64,000 bases of DNA from Nematostella vectensis. Its lineage: Eukaryota; Cnidaria; Anthozoa; Actiniaria; Edwardsiidae. The DNA is taken from positions 3,534,001 through 3,598,000 of the forward strand of contig NC_064038.1 of NCBI RefSeq assembly GCF_932526225.1, written 5' to 3'. A program made the translations under genes and the position numbers. This document shows, in pieces, positions 45,170-56,404 of the stretch (position 1 is its first letter; each line of letters begins with the position of its first letter). Under the pieces are notes generated by a model. It had not been told where the DNA came from, searched no databases, and worked only from the letters and a program-made list of their open reading frames with translations.

Positions 45170-48130
45170 TCGACGATTTGAGATGAAAGTTGCAATCGCA
45201 GTCACTGCGTTCCTCGATGCGTCCCGTATTTATGGCGTACGGTCCTCGTGATAAAGATCTGAGGTGAACGGTTGTACCGTTGCAGAACTGTCCTTGTGGT
45301 GAAAGTGTCTAACCAATCAGATAGGACTACATGTGTCCAATCATAGGCCTTGTTAGAATACCACACGTGTGACACTGGGATCGAGTGGCAGAACAGTCTT
45401 CCCTCTTCTTCCCTGGGATCGAGTTTGGTATGGCAGAACGGTCGTTTGTTGATAATATAACTGATTTCTGAGGAATTGATAAAGCAGAGAAACACTCAAA
45501 AAGCAGAGAAACACCCAAGAGAAAAGGATTTAGCAAAAGCCATGTTATCTTCCCTTACTGGAGTCCGTCCTAAGACGGAGACAAGCCATTAAGAGGTGAG
45601 TCACGCTCCCTCACTTCTCGAAAAATCGAGTCTACTTTCGTACCGTCCTTCGCTAGGGGAGATATCCACAATTAAGCAGGTCAAGTAGTTCACAGGAAAT
45701 ATATTTAAAGGCTACTACTGATAAACAAGTGAACGCAATGCGAGTAAAACATTCAATTGATAATCAATCAGTTCCACTATCTAAGTTGGGCTAAGTTGTA
45801 CAGTAAGATTGCAGCTATAAGCTTACAATTATCACACAGTCCCCTAAGTAACCTGATTTGATCTTTCTCTGCCTCATAAAAAGCAATACGGTGAATTGGC
45901 ATATCCTCAGATTTGCCTTTTCTAAGGGTCTGTTTACATTACGAATATCAACCCTGGCTGAAGCTTTAGTATGGCCAGGCGACTGAAAATGTTTTTCATA
46001 TTAGTAGCTAGCTTCAGCCTGTACTAAATTCGTTTTTGAACAGTTAAAACTATTCACAGCACCTCGGCATGTTTTTAGCAGTTCTTAAAATTTGGTGAAA
46101 CGCTGGTCGTTCATATAAAAAAAGGTCCTTATGAAAAAAAGAGTGTTCTTTATTTATGTGATTACATGGAGATATTCCATCCACTACTGGAGGTTGGGGT
46201 GAACATCCTAGCACGGGTGAGCAGCCCAGGCTGGAATTCTCGCTCATATAATAGAAAAAAGCAATTTTACAAGCATTTTAGGAATACCCTGTTGGACCCC
46301 CGACTGTGCTGAAAACTCAGCCTGGGTTGAAATTTTTAATGAGATAAAAAGAAATCAACAGTCGTTAGAATGCTTTTCTATCAGGCGTGTCATCACCATT
46401 GACCACCAAAAAGTTGGTATTTGATTTTGAACAGTTGTCATGTTAGACTTTTTCCATAGCTATCTATGACTGCCAAATGCTGCAAATGCTGTTTGTGTGC
46501 CTGCCAATCCTTTGCACCATATCGAATCCTTGCTTAAACAATCCATTAAATTTCATATTTATACTAATAACTATTAGAAAATGATCACTGACACCTCGAC
46601 CAATCAGCACCCTCTATTTGAACCCCCTAAATCTCATAGTAATTAAAGTTTCAAGGGGCAATAGAGAATTAGAGAATGAGTGGGGAGAATTAGTCAATAG
46701 AGAATGAGGCAATAGAGAATTAGTGGGGAGTGTAGTTAGAAATAAGTGCTTACTACTTAGTGATTAGTATTCCCTAAGTTGCAACTTTGTTTTCATTGTT
46801 TTCCTGGATTATTGTTGAAACGCCAAATTAGCTATAGAGAACTTGCTATAGAGCGTATTTATGTTTTTATTGCTGGCTTAGCAACCTATCTACTACTATG
46901 TTAACAGGGGGATTTGTTACTCTGAAGACATTATGCACTTGTATTTTATATTTCACTGATTTTTTTATTTATATAAATAAATTATAATTTTATAATCCTG
47001 ATGTAAAAAAGTTGTAATTTTTAAGCAAATTACAAGCAAAACTGTTGTCAGCAACAGACTGCCACCATCCCCAGACTGAAAAGACACCTCAGTGCATTGT
47101 TGGAAACTTCAAGGCATACTGCTTGATCAGCAGTAGCTGAACTTGACTGATAGTGTGGGACTTGAAATAGGGGGAAGGTTTCTGTTTTTGGTCTGTTTTT
47201 CCCAAAAATTTGTGCAAAAGTACATTAATGGGGTAATTAATAATTTGTTATTTCTATGTAATCTAAGTAAAAATGGCACTTAATCACCTTTAACAGTAAA
47301 TAAATTAGCCTCAGCTTCAGAAACTGGGTCTTCATTTAGTGTAAAAGTTTTTTTTAACATGTTTTTTTTTAACTTTGTCTTTGGCTACTTCTTATACGTT
47401 CATCTGACATTGCTATTCCTCATTTGCCCAGATAGTGTTTTTAAGATGAATTTCTAACATCTTCAACATGTTCTCTTGACTCAATTGTAATATGTAATAC
47501 AAGGTTACAATGATTTTTCTTTGTCACAGGGGCTTCACCACCTTGATAATCTCATCCTGACCAAGTCATTGCACTGCAGTTGTCCACACATCACAGTTGG
47601 TTATTGCCCTTGACAAATACTGCAGAGGAATTCCCTTTTTATTTATTTCAGGCAGTGTCAAATTTTGTTATTCAATGTCAAAGGTGCCAAGGTTAACAAA
47701 ATTGAACCAGAGATTTTGTCATCTTTAGCTCTAAGGCGGCACCAAGCAAATAGTCCAGTTTTGAAATCAACTGTGCCATTGGAATTAAGGACACATATAA
47801 AGACAGTGTGAGCCTAAGTTTCAGATTATTGGTTCACAAATAACATCGAGATCATGAAGAATTCACATGTTTTACATTGTTTTATTTCAAGCTCTAGGAG
47901 ATTTTCACTTGTATGTTACACTTGACTTTTACTACCTTTGTCCATCTATTCAGCAGGCATGATGGATTTCCAAATTTGATTACTGAAGCAACCTTTGTCA
48001 CATCATAGCTTTTAATGTTCTGTTGTAGTTATGTAACTATTTATTTGCATAATCTTTCAATAAATCACATGTTTCCTTGATGACTCCATTGTCTCTGAAT
48101 GGCAATGAAACATATTCCTAAATCAGCTGT
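45170..48130. other. Intergenic region, no gene seen
   Basis: A dispersed repeat piece at about 45,260-45,345 (TTGCAGAACTGTCCTTGTGG and GTGTCTAACCAATCAGAT) matches the inverted copy near 59,280-59,345. A short element near 46,060-46,150 resembles 43,990-44,085 (AATTTGGTGAAA). The rest is AT-rich without supported ORFs. Confidence 0.5.
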
Positions 48131-48790
48131 TCACTAACCAAATCAACATTCCCCTACTGCAATATGCTGCCCTTTAATCCCCCCTCTATAATATGCCCCA
48201 CCCTCTCAATGATCTGCTCTTCCTTTCTGCCAACCCTCTTTAATAAGCCATCTTTTAAAAAAACATAGCTCTCTAATAAGCTGCCCCTCTGATAAGCAAT
48301 CCCTTTCTAGCAAGCCATGACTCTATTAACCCACCCCTTGGCAAAATTTCTAGTATTACATTATTTACATACCAGTGTGCACCTTCTGTTAGGCTGCATA
48401 GAGTGCATTATTTAATAAGCCACCCTCTCTATTAAGCCAACCTTATGAAACAAGCCAGTCCTCTCCAATAAGTCACCCCTCTAATAAGCCATCACTATCT
48501 AACAAGTCACCCCTTTTATAAGCCAGCCCTCTCTAATAAATCACCTATCTCCAATAAGCCAGCCCTCTCTAATAAATCACCCATCTCTAATGAGCAAGCC
48601 CTCTCTAAAAGCCACCCCTCTCTAATATGGCAGCCCTCTAATAAGCCACCCCTCTCTAATAAGCCATCCCTCTCTAATAAGCCAGCCCTCTCTGATAAGC
48701 CATCCCTTTCTAATAAGCCACCTATTTCTTATAAGCCACCCCTCTCTGATGAGCCATCCCTCTCTAATAAGCCAAACCTGTCTCATAAGG
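48130..48790. repeat. 21-bp-unit array, left arm of an inverted pair
   Basis: Imperfect repeats of CTCTCTAATAAGCCACCCCT. The same unit occurs in the opposite orientation at 50,868-51,612. Confidence 0.85.
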
Positions 48791-48894
48791 GGGGGAGGGG
48801 TGAATAGGGGTCTCCCTAGCAGGATTCTTTCCTACGTGTGGCCAATATAAGTTTTGACACCTATGCGGCAGAGAAAGGGCGTGGTCCCTAAACT

Positions 48895-49520
48895 CTAAGG
48901 GATGACGCGTAGCACTTTAGTTTGTACCTTACAGCACTCGTCAATGATGACTACTTCTGCGAGACGGTCGAGTTTGTGCCCCAGCTCGGAAGGTCTCCAC
49001 TCCTCTATCGGCTTCCCCGCTGGTATGCAGAGGTAGTGGTGGTAGGTTTGAGCCTTCACCGCGAGACGCGGGTTATTGCGATGGTCGTGGGCGAGTTCGT
49101 TCTCGGGGGTGAGCACCACAACGTTGCGGCCGCGGAACATGCTCACCGCCCACTCGGTCTCCCCCGATCCTCCTTGGCCGGCTAGAAACATCTTTGCAGA
49201 GGTTGCGGCCACTAGATCGCACGGCAGACTCGGCGCAGTGCTCGGCTCCCTAGCCAAGCTCCCCGACTTCTTCGGACCCCAAGCCGCTTCGGGTCGCCAC
49301 TCGTACCCAGGCTTCTTGTGGCGCCACTCCCCATACCTCGGATTTCGCTCCACGAGCTTTACACCACTGGGCACCGCCTTTGCGTATATGGCATCTGTGC
49401 ACACTCGCAGGACGTCTTCGCGAGGGATCCGCCTCAACATGCGTCGCAACGCTATGTTTGTGTACGCCAAGACGAAGGCCTCCGTCCTGTCCCGATCGGT
49501 ACAGTTTCCCTTCGTGCGTG
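48895..49520 (-). pseudogene. PolB C-terminus fused to SF1 helicase, decayed
   Basis: The minus-strand frame from about 49,510 reads TEAFVLAYTNIALRRML then EDVLRVCTDAIY, resembling the last conserved block of family B DNA polymerases of mobile elements. It continues to an SF1 helicase start: FLAGQGGSGETEWA (P-loop with Glu at the usual Lys), VVVLTPENELA, QTYHHYL and VVIIDECC (Walker B DE). It then stops. Similar PolB-helicase fusions with TYHS/F and IIWDE blocks exist in fungal and animal transposon-like proteins. The P-loop change and truncation indicate a dead copy. Overlapping frames at 49,250-49,661 show frameshifts upstream. G+C is much higher than in the surroundings. Confidence 0.6.
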
Positions 49521-50867
49521 ACTATAACACGCCCACACAGCCAGATCCTCGTGCTTCTGGGGATCGCCCTGTTTATAAAGCGAATGAGCACCTCTCGCAC
49601 TTTTGCCTCTCGCGTTTTTGTGGCTGCACTGGTAGCGCGAAGCGCTGCCTTCTCCTGACATAACGAACGAAGCTCCCTCTCAGCCTCGAAGTCTAGGCCG
49701 TGGACGCTCGCGATCGCAGGTGGTTCAGTCTGAAGCTCCGGTCAGGCGTGGTTATTGTGGCAAGGGATGCGGAGGCGCTGGGCCCCTCCCAGGCCTAAGA
49801 CGGGGCTGGGAGGCCCGGAGGGGCGATTCGCGTCCCCCACTCGTTTCACTGAAAGTCCCCAGTCCCCCCCCCTACTATAATCACGTTTAAAGATTTCGGC
49901 AGCGTAATATGATGTGTGATCAGGAAAGACAAACTCGTTCCAAAATGACAATGGCGTGTGGAGTATGGCTATGTCTATTTTCATGTAACAAATATCAGCA
50001 AATGTAACAAATGTCAGCAAATGTAACAAATGTCAGCAAACGTAACAAATGTCAGCAAGTTTTGAGATCTTCACTAGTGCAATATTTCACTATGAAATAC
50101 CTGTTCAAGCAGAGTACAAGGCTTGGAAGATCTTTAAAAGGTCATATCTTATGTTATAGATAAGACGAGGGAAGTTACAAAATGCTTACTATGAAAAAGC
50201 ATCTGCGGCGTGTCATCTATGTCGGCTATTTTTATTTTCGACTTTATTGCACTACCTGAACAGTTTGAAAACGATGATGAAAAGGATAATGAAGCTATGA
50301 ATTGACAAATCTGCACCAATACATTTTGAAATTTTGGAAGAACTTATACGCTGGAAATCGCTTCTTTTTCGCCGCATCATCCGATTAGTCGGGACGTATC
50401 GCCCTTTTTCTAGCTAATTTAACAATTCTGCAATTCACGGTCATTTTGTTGTCAAATACCAGGATTAGTAATCTTAGTATAATTTTTAATAGATCCGCTA
50501 CAGTCTTTGTTTTTTTTTTTTTGCTGATGTCCGCCCATCCAAAAAACAAACACACCCTCCCCCCTTGACCCGCTTAATTTCATTTCGAACATTTGCATCT
50601 AATTGTATATTTATGAGTTTGGGATTTGCTGATTTTTTTAAAAAAAACATTGTTTACAAAAGAAATAATGTGTTTATAATGTGACTGTGACTCGTTTTAT
50701 TTAAAATCTTGGGAACGTAATGGTCTTTTTCTCATTTATATGACATTTCGTTTGGCTGCCCAAGTATTCTGATTATTCCTTAAAAAATCAATCCAATTGT
50801 ATCTAATTTTACACGTGTAAAATTGGATATCAACTCCAAACATATCACTTGGGAAATATAGTGATTT

Positions 50868-51612
50868 ATATAGTGGCTTATTAGAGAGGGGTGACTTATA
50901 AGAGAGGGGTGGCTTATTAGAGAGGGCTGGCTCATTAGAGAGGGTTGACCTATTAGTGAGGAGTGGCTTTTAGAGAGGGGTGGCTTATTAGAGAGGGGTG
51001 GCTTATTTGAGAGGTGTGGCTCCTTAGAGAGGGTTGCTTATTAGAGAGGGGTGGCTTATTAGGGAGGGGTGGCATATTAGAGAAGGGTGGCTTATCAGAT
51101 AGGGGTGACTTATTAGAGAGGGATGGCTCATCAGAGAGGGGTGGCTTATTAAAGAGGGCTGACTTATTAGAGAGGGGTGACTTATTAGAGAGGGGTGGCT
51201 TTTAGAGGGGCTGGCTTATTAGAGAGGGGTGACTTATTAGAGAGGGGTGACTTATTGGAGAGGGGTGGCTTTAAGAGAGGGGTGACTTATTAGAGAGGGG
51301 TGACTTATTAGAGAGGGGTGGCTTTTAGAGAGGGGTGACTTTTATTAGAGAGGGGTGACTCTAGAGAAGGGTGGCTTATTAGAGAGGGGTGACTTTTATT
51401 AGAGAAGGGTGGCTTATTAGAGAGGGGTGGCTTATTAGAGAAGGGTGGCTTATTCGAGATGGGTGACTTATTAGAGAGGTGTGGCTTATCAGAAAGGGCT
51501 GGCTTATTAGAGAGGGCTAGTTTATCAGAGAGGGCTGGCTTATTAGAGAGGGATGGCTTATTTGAGAGGGCTAGTTTATCAGAGGATTGGCTTAGAAGAG
51601 AGGGCTGGTGTC
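50868..51612. repeat. 21-bp-unit array, right arm of an inverted pair
   Basis: Imperfect repeats of GGTGGCTTATTAGAGAGGGG, the reverse complement of the 48,130-48,790 unit. ORFs across it are artefacts. Confidence 0.88.
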
Positions 51613-51614
51613 GC

Positions 51615-52980
51615 AATAGTGCCTTTGATTGGATGAATCATTTTTCTCCACGTGAAATTCAGATTTTATTATTAGAAATAAATAAACAAATTAAACAAAA
51701 TAAATAAAAATCACCCGCCCGCGTGCTCTCGTGGTAGAAATCGCGACCAGAAATGAAACATTTTTTGGCCTAATCGTTCCCTATTCATTGTGCACTGTTT
51801 TAAGAGGGATTTTTTCTCCTGGGGACCTCAACTCCTGCATTTTTTGCGAGCATAATAAACGAACCGCGAGAATGTTTATGGGGTATGCACCCCAGAAATC
51901 TAGTTAAAGTATTTGGAAGCCCTCCGACTCAACCGGCATGTCCGCTCATATACAAATATACAAGTACCACTGCGAGCTGGGACGAAATATCCAAGAGCAA
52001 ATGGTCATCTGAATGGGTAAACGAATCCAAGCTCAAAGTTATGGCTACATGCCCCTAACCGCATATGTTCTTCCTGTATGTTGTACAAAAAGAAAATCCT
52101 ATGGACGGGAAATTATGATCCGTCGCAGAACAATAGAAACTTTCTTGCATACTTGATTAACAAAATGTGAATATGTTAGAATTGAGAATTTTGAACTTGA
52201 AATCCTGCATCACTATCGGCTTTCATACATTATGTTATTTTACCGTAGAACCTAATCGTTTTACAGTTTTTCTTAAGCAACACACATCAAACAAATAGAC
52301 AAAGACACTAAACAGTAGTCAGAGAGATAAAGGGGAGAGAGGAGAGAGAGAGAGGGGAGGCGGGGGGGGCGCAACAAATGCGCAAAAATAATAGTTGTTA
52401 ATCAGTAAAGTAAACCGCGAAAAGCATACACAGGTGGAAAACAAGGCATTTTGAAAATATATGTATAAGCGTTGAAATTGAAAAAAAAAACGCACACAGG
52501 ACCATTTCCATTTAATTACGTTAGACAATGATATAATGACCGAGACTATATTTAAAAATGAAAAAAATCTGCACAAAGGTGTATCTAAATTATTGAACCT
52601 TTTCTGAATTATGATTTAGAAAGGGGCTTTGTTCACTTCATTACTAGTTTTGCTGTTTTATGAGTTTTTATTGTGGCTCAGAACAGTTCACAGTTTTATT
52701 CTGCCAGTATTTTTTTATAGAGTTACAATTCATAAAATTAAGTAGGCAAGGAAGTCCAGAGAAGCCAAAGGCTTATAAAATAGGACTCCCTTCTAACATA
52801 TCCATAAATACATAGAAGTGGACCTTTTGCTCTCGTGGGCGGTGCTGCCCCTCTCTGGGCACGGGCCTTGTTGAATTGTGTATTGAAACATTTGCCCTAT
52901 AATGAAAGAGAATCTATGATTTGTGCATATTACTTCCTATGACTACGCCTATTTTACTATTTCTAAGGCGTTGTAGGGAG
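51615..52980. other. Intergenic region, no gene seen
   Basis: AT-rich, with a GA-rich and G-rich simple repeat at about 52,319-52,370. No supported ORF or element. Confidence 0.5.
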
Positions 52981-52987
52981 TAAATAC

Positions 52988-52988
52988 A

Positions 52989-53020
<32 letters not shown>

Positions 53021-55990
53021 CTTTATTGCCTTAGATAAATCAACATGTCTAAGTTTACAAAATGTAGGAGAAACCGATTATAAGTAAATGCGCTACATCA
53101 ATTATATGTCACTATATTTAAAGACAAGCCTATTGACAAAAGTATTTTTGAATCGCTCTGAGTGAACCCTAGGATAAATCACATTTCTTTTTCTGAGGTT
53201 GTATTTTTGGTCTTTTTTAGGCAGGATTTCGCTCAGAGGATATTCAGGTTGATCTAAGCGAGTACGATAAATCTTCTTATCTGCCTCCTCTAGAAGTTTA
53301 CGGATGTTTACAATGTTTGAAATGTATTTCCTTTTAAAGCATCTCTCTAGGAAGTTCTGTATGTTTGTGAGATCCGAGTCTGAGGCACCAAAAACGGACA
53401 AGCCATAAGTGAAATTAGGAAGGACAATAGACTTAAAGAGGTGATCGAGTTCTTCTTGACAAATTCCTTCCTTTCTTAAAGATCTTAAAATGTAAAGACA
53501 CTTATTTGCCTTTGTTAACTTGGAACGCACATGTTCACTGTATTTGCCGTTAGACTGAAAGGTAATCCCTAGAATCGGTAATACCGTACATTGCGGAATG
53601 TTGTTCACTAACTCGATATTCTGATTACACCCTTTCTTGCGGAAAACTAGCTCTTTGCATTTAGATGAATTACATACCATGCCATTGTCCTTTGTCCAAG
53701 TTAAAAACAAATCTACTAAGTCCGTGCGACATTCGCCATTGGCCCAGACAGGAATAACAATATTTGAGTCGTCAGCATATTTAAACAGAGCGGGCTGATT
53801 ACATAAATTGATTTCTAAATCATTGATAAATATGTTAAAAAGATACGGGCTACTAACGCTGCCCTGCGTTGTACCTCGATTTACACATTTCCAATGACAC
53901 TCAAACCCATTGTATACCACGCGCTGTTGGCGGCTAGCCAAAAAACTCAGATACCAATTAACAATAAAGGGACTTAATGGTAATTGTTTAAGCTTACATG
54001 ACAAATTTACGTGTTTTACGCTATCGAACGCTTTGGAAAAGTCCATCGCAAACAATCTGACGGCTTTGCATTCCGGACTATCTAGATAGCCGTAGACCGA
54101 GTGCTGCATGCATAGTAGCGCGTCTGTGCAACTCCCGCCAGTTCTATATGCAAACTGAGTGGAACTCAGAAGTTCTTCTACGGTTTCTCGCACGTGAATG
54201 TTATAAACAGCTTTTTCGAAAGCTCGGGCGATAACAGGCGTAATGTTGATTCCTCTGTACTCGGTCTTGCCCTTTGGTACATCCAGTTTAGGTAGGGGGG
54301 TTACATGGGCACGTTTCCATGACGACGGCCAAACACTTGATTCAAGAGACCAGTTCCAAATCTTGCAGATGATTGATGTAAATATTTCTGCGTGTTCTTT
54401 CCATATCCAAGATGGGATGAGATCTGGTCCGGTTGCAGTGTTCTTCAAATGCTGCAGACATTGCCATACGTATCTTTCTGAGATAACCGGGGCGTGGTCT
54501 TCACTATGGACTTCGACCAGGGTGGGCTGCTCATACGCTGTGTCCCAACAGAGGTTCGCAAAGTAGTCATTGAGTTCGACTAGTGACTGCTCATCAAGCG
54601 AGACCTTAGCTGAAGAACGTCGGCGCTGTGAGAGGTTATCAATGTGCCTCCACCACTCCCTCGAGCCAACTGGTGCTTGCAAAATATTCTTTCTGTTTTT
54701 GCAAATAAGATCACTGATTTTCTTGTTGATCTCTTTAAGCCGATCCGTATTATTTGGTCCTATCTTTGATTTTGTCTTTAACAGGGACTTCACCAAAGGC
54801 GTCATCCATAGCGGATCACGAGATGACATGCGCACAGTCTTGAGTGGCATACACTTTTCCAGGTTGTCATGAATAAGGTTTTCTAAGTTGCGAACGGCTT
54901 CATTAACATCATTACTCTCTAATACACTATCCCATTTTTCTTCTGCCAGCGCTAAATATAACGCTTCTTTTCTGTGTTTCCTGCAGTCTCGAATTTTGAT
55001 CGTTTTTCGAAGAGGTTTTAATTTCTTCCCTGCTGGCAAGATAACTGCCGTGTGATCTGTTTTGATTGATATGTTGTATGGAATGCACTCCCCAAACAAG
55101 TCCGGTCGATTTGTAAAGACGTTATCTAAATAGGAATCACCTCTAGTCGGAAAAGTCACGAGGGCATTCCAGCCCGTCAACATACACAGCTCTTGTACAT
55201 CAAGTTGATTAACATCGCCACCAATAACAATGGTTAGTCCTGGATGTTGATCTAGCGCATTGTCCATCAGGTTTACAAGGTATTGCATAAAATCCAGGGT
55301 CCGGTAGGTTGGCTTAGGCGGATGATAAACACTACATACCAATAACAAGTGTCCCGAGGGTAATCTTATAGTCAAATACACCAGCTCGTAGAGTGTCGAT
55401 CTATAAATGTCTATTACGGTTACATTGCTTCTTGTGTATATTGCGATGCCTCCTTTAGCTCTTTTATCAAGGCCAGCCCAGGACCTGTCCCGTCTGAAAA
55501 TGGTATAATTTGGAATGTTTACTATCGCGTCAGGCGTGTCTTGCTTCAAATGAGTCTCCGAAACAAGGCAGATGTCGATGTCTTTATTTCGCAAGTCAGC
55601 CTCCAATGCCACTGCAGCGCGAACCCTATTTTTTGTTTTTGATAAGCTGCAAATATTGGTGAACAACATTTTGGGTACTGCGAAGGTCGATGTTGCAAGA
55701 CTAGATTTAGAATTCCGTTCAGAAACACTGGACTCAGTGAAATCAATCCGGCTTGAGATGATTTTGCACAACTACTTGGTAGAGACAGAGACTATGGTAA
55801 TATATACAGTAATGAAATCTGGAATCCGGCCTTCAACTGCACAAATACATGGATCTGAGAGCTGGACTCGCAAAATCCAAGATGGCGGCCATGACACAGC
55901 TTATGCAGAAGGTATCGACTATAGCGCAAATATTCTTGGGTATTTTGCACAAACACGAGACGACGAAAAAAAAATGCATTTTATGACTGG
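52988..55990 (-). mobile_element. Second non-LTR retrotransposon with ATT-repeat tail
   Basis: The body encodes endonuclease and reverse transcriptase on the minus strand and ends in an (ATT)n tail at about 52,988-53,022, next to a short 3' UTR. The 5' end is uncertain; sequence up to about 55,990 looks like its 5' UTR, and part of it (ACTGGGCTACCACAGGT) recurs near 28,915. No ORF1 was recognised, so the copy may be 5'-truncated. Confidence 0.75.
53102..55669 (-). CDS. LINE endonuclease-reverse transcriptase, intact ORF
   Basis: About 855 residues from the first ATG at 55,669 (the frame is open from 55,771 but only through a TTG). APE endonuclease residues are in place: N in TNICSL, E in VSETH, Y in SVYHPP, D/N in GGDVNQ, and D-H in TDHTAV. 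RT motifs follow: LPKLDVPKG, FAMDFSKAFDSV, GTTQGSVSSPYLF and the catalytic YADDSN, then thumb and C-terminal RxLRxE blocks. A basic C-terminal tail has KYNLRKRN. I assign it only to the APE-type non-LTR group, CR1/L2-related at most. The uninterrupted ORF suggests a recent insertion. Confidence 0.9.
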   Translation of the reverse strand: MLFTNICSLSKTKNRVRAAVALEADLRNKDIDICLVSETHLKQDTPDAIVNIPNYTIFRRDRSWAGLDKRAKGGIAIYTRSNVTVIDIYRSTLYELVYLTIRLPSGHLLLVCSVYHPPKPTYRTLDFMQYLVNLMDNALDQHPGLTIVIGGDVNQLDVQELCMLTGWNALVTFPTRGDSYLDNVFTNRPDLFGECIPYNISIKTDHTAVILPAGKKLKPLRKTIKIRDCRKHRKEALYLALAEEKWDSVLESNDVNEAVRNLENLIHDNLEKCMPLKTVRMSSRDPLWMTPLVKSLLKTKSKIGPNNTDRLKEINKKISDLICKNRKNILQAPVGSREWWRHIDNLSQRRRSSAKVSLDEQSLVELNDYFANLCWDTAYEQPTLVEVHSEDHAPVISERYVWQCLQHLKNTATGPDLIPSWIWKEHAEIFTSIICKIWNWSLESSVWPSSWKRAHVTPLPKLDVPKGKTEYRGINITPVIARAFEKAVYNIHVRETVEELLSSTQFAYRTGGSCTDALLCMQHSVYGYLDSPECKAVRLFAMDFSKAFDSVKHVNLSCKLKQLPLSPFIVNWYLSFLASRQQRVVYNGFECHWKCVNRGTTQGSVSSPYLFNIFINDLEINLCNQPALFKYADDSNIVIPVWANGECRTDLVDLFLTWTKDNGMVCNSSKCKELVFRKKGCNQNIELVNNIPQCTVLPILGITFQSNGKYSEHVRSKLTKANKCLYILRSLRKEGICQEELDHLFKSIVLPNFTYGLSVFGASDSDLTNIQNFLERCFKRKYISNIVNIRKLLEEADKKIYRTRLDQPEYPLSEILPKKDQKYNLRKRNVIYPRVHSERFKNTFVNRLVFKYSDI

Positions 55991-56130
55991 GCTACCACAG
56001 GTTTTCTAGTAAAAACACTGACAAGACAACTAAAGGTTATAAACTGAATTTATAAAGAACTTTACAAGGAACAGAACAAATGACATTTCAACTCAAAGTA
56101 CAACTGTATTTATTTACTACACAAATCTGC

Positions 56131-56404
56131 GCTAGTTAAACTTTGCCACTAGACTCTATTCATATTTAAAGCATATCTCCGGCACTGCTGTCATACGATC
56201 CTCCGTCATTTACCTCCATAAGACCCGATCGGACATACAGTTTACTACGTATGGTTGTGGAGTCTGCCCTAGTTAAACTTTGCCACTAGACTCTATTCAT
56301 ATTTAAAGCATATCTCCGGCACTGCTGTCATACGACCCTCTGTCATTTACCTCCATAAGACCCGATCGGACATACAGTTTACTACGTATAGTTGTGGAGT
56401 CTTA
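56131..56404. repeat. Tandem duplication, 137-bp unit, two copies
   Basis: The block GTTAAACTTTGCCACTAGAC through TACGTATGGTTGTGGAGTCT occurs twice with two or three substitutions. Confidence 0.85.

Larger units (their letters stand above)
48130..51612. mobile_element. Candidate foldback element with minisatellite arms
   Basis: Two arrays of the same 21-bp unit in opposite orientation enclose about 2.1 kb that includes a decayed PolB-SF1 helicase gene. Long inverted arms of short tandem repeats are the hallmark of foldback (FB/Galileo-like) transposons. No target duplication was identified, so the boundaries are provisional. Confidence 0.45.

Noticed and set aside
49076-49663. Plus-strand 195-codon ORF opposite the PolB-helicase remnant
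   Set aside because: GC-rich antisense frame; the minus strand carries P-loop and Walker B motifs.
54243-54872. Plus-strand ORFs in the 53-56 kb LINE
   Set aside because: Antisense shadows of the intact minus-strand endonuclease-RT ORF.
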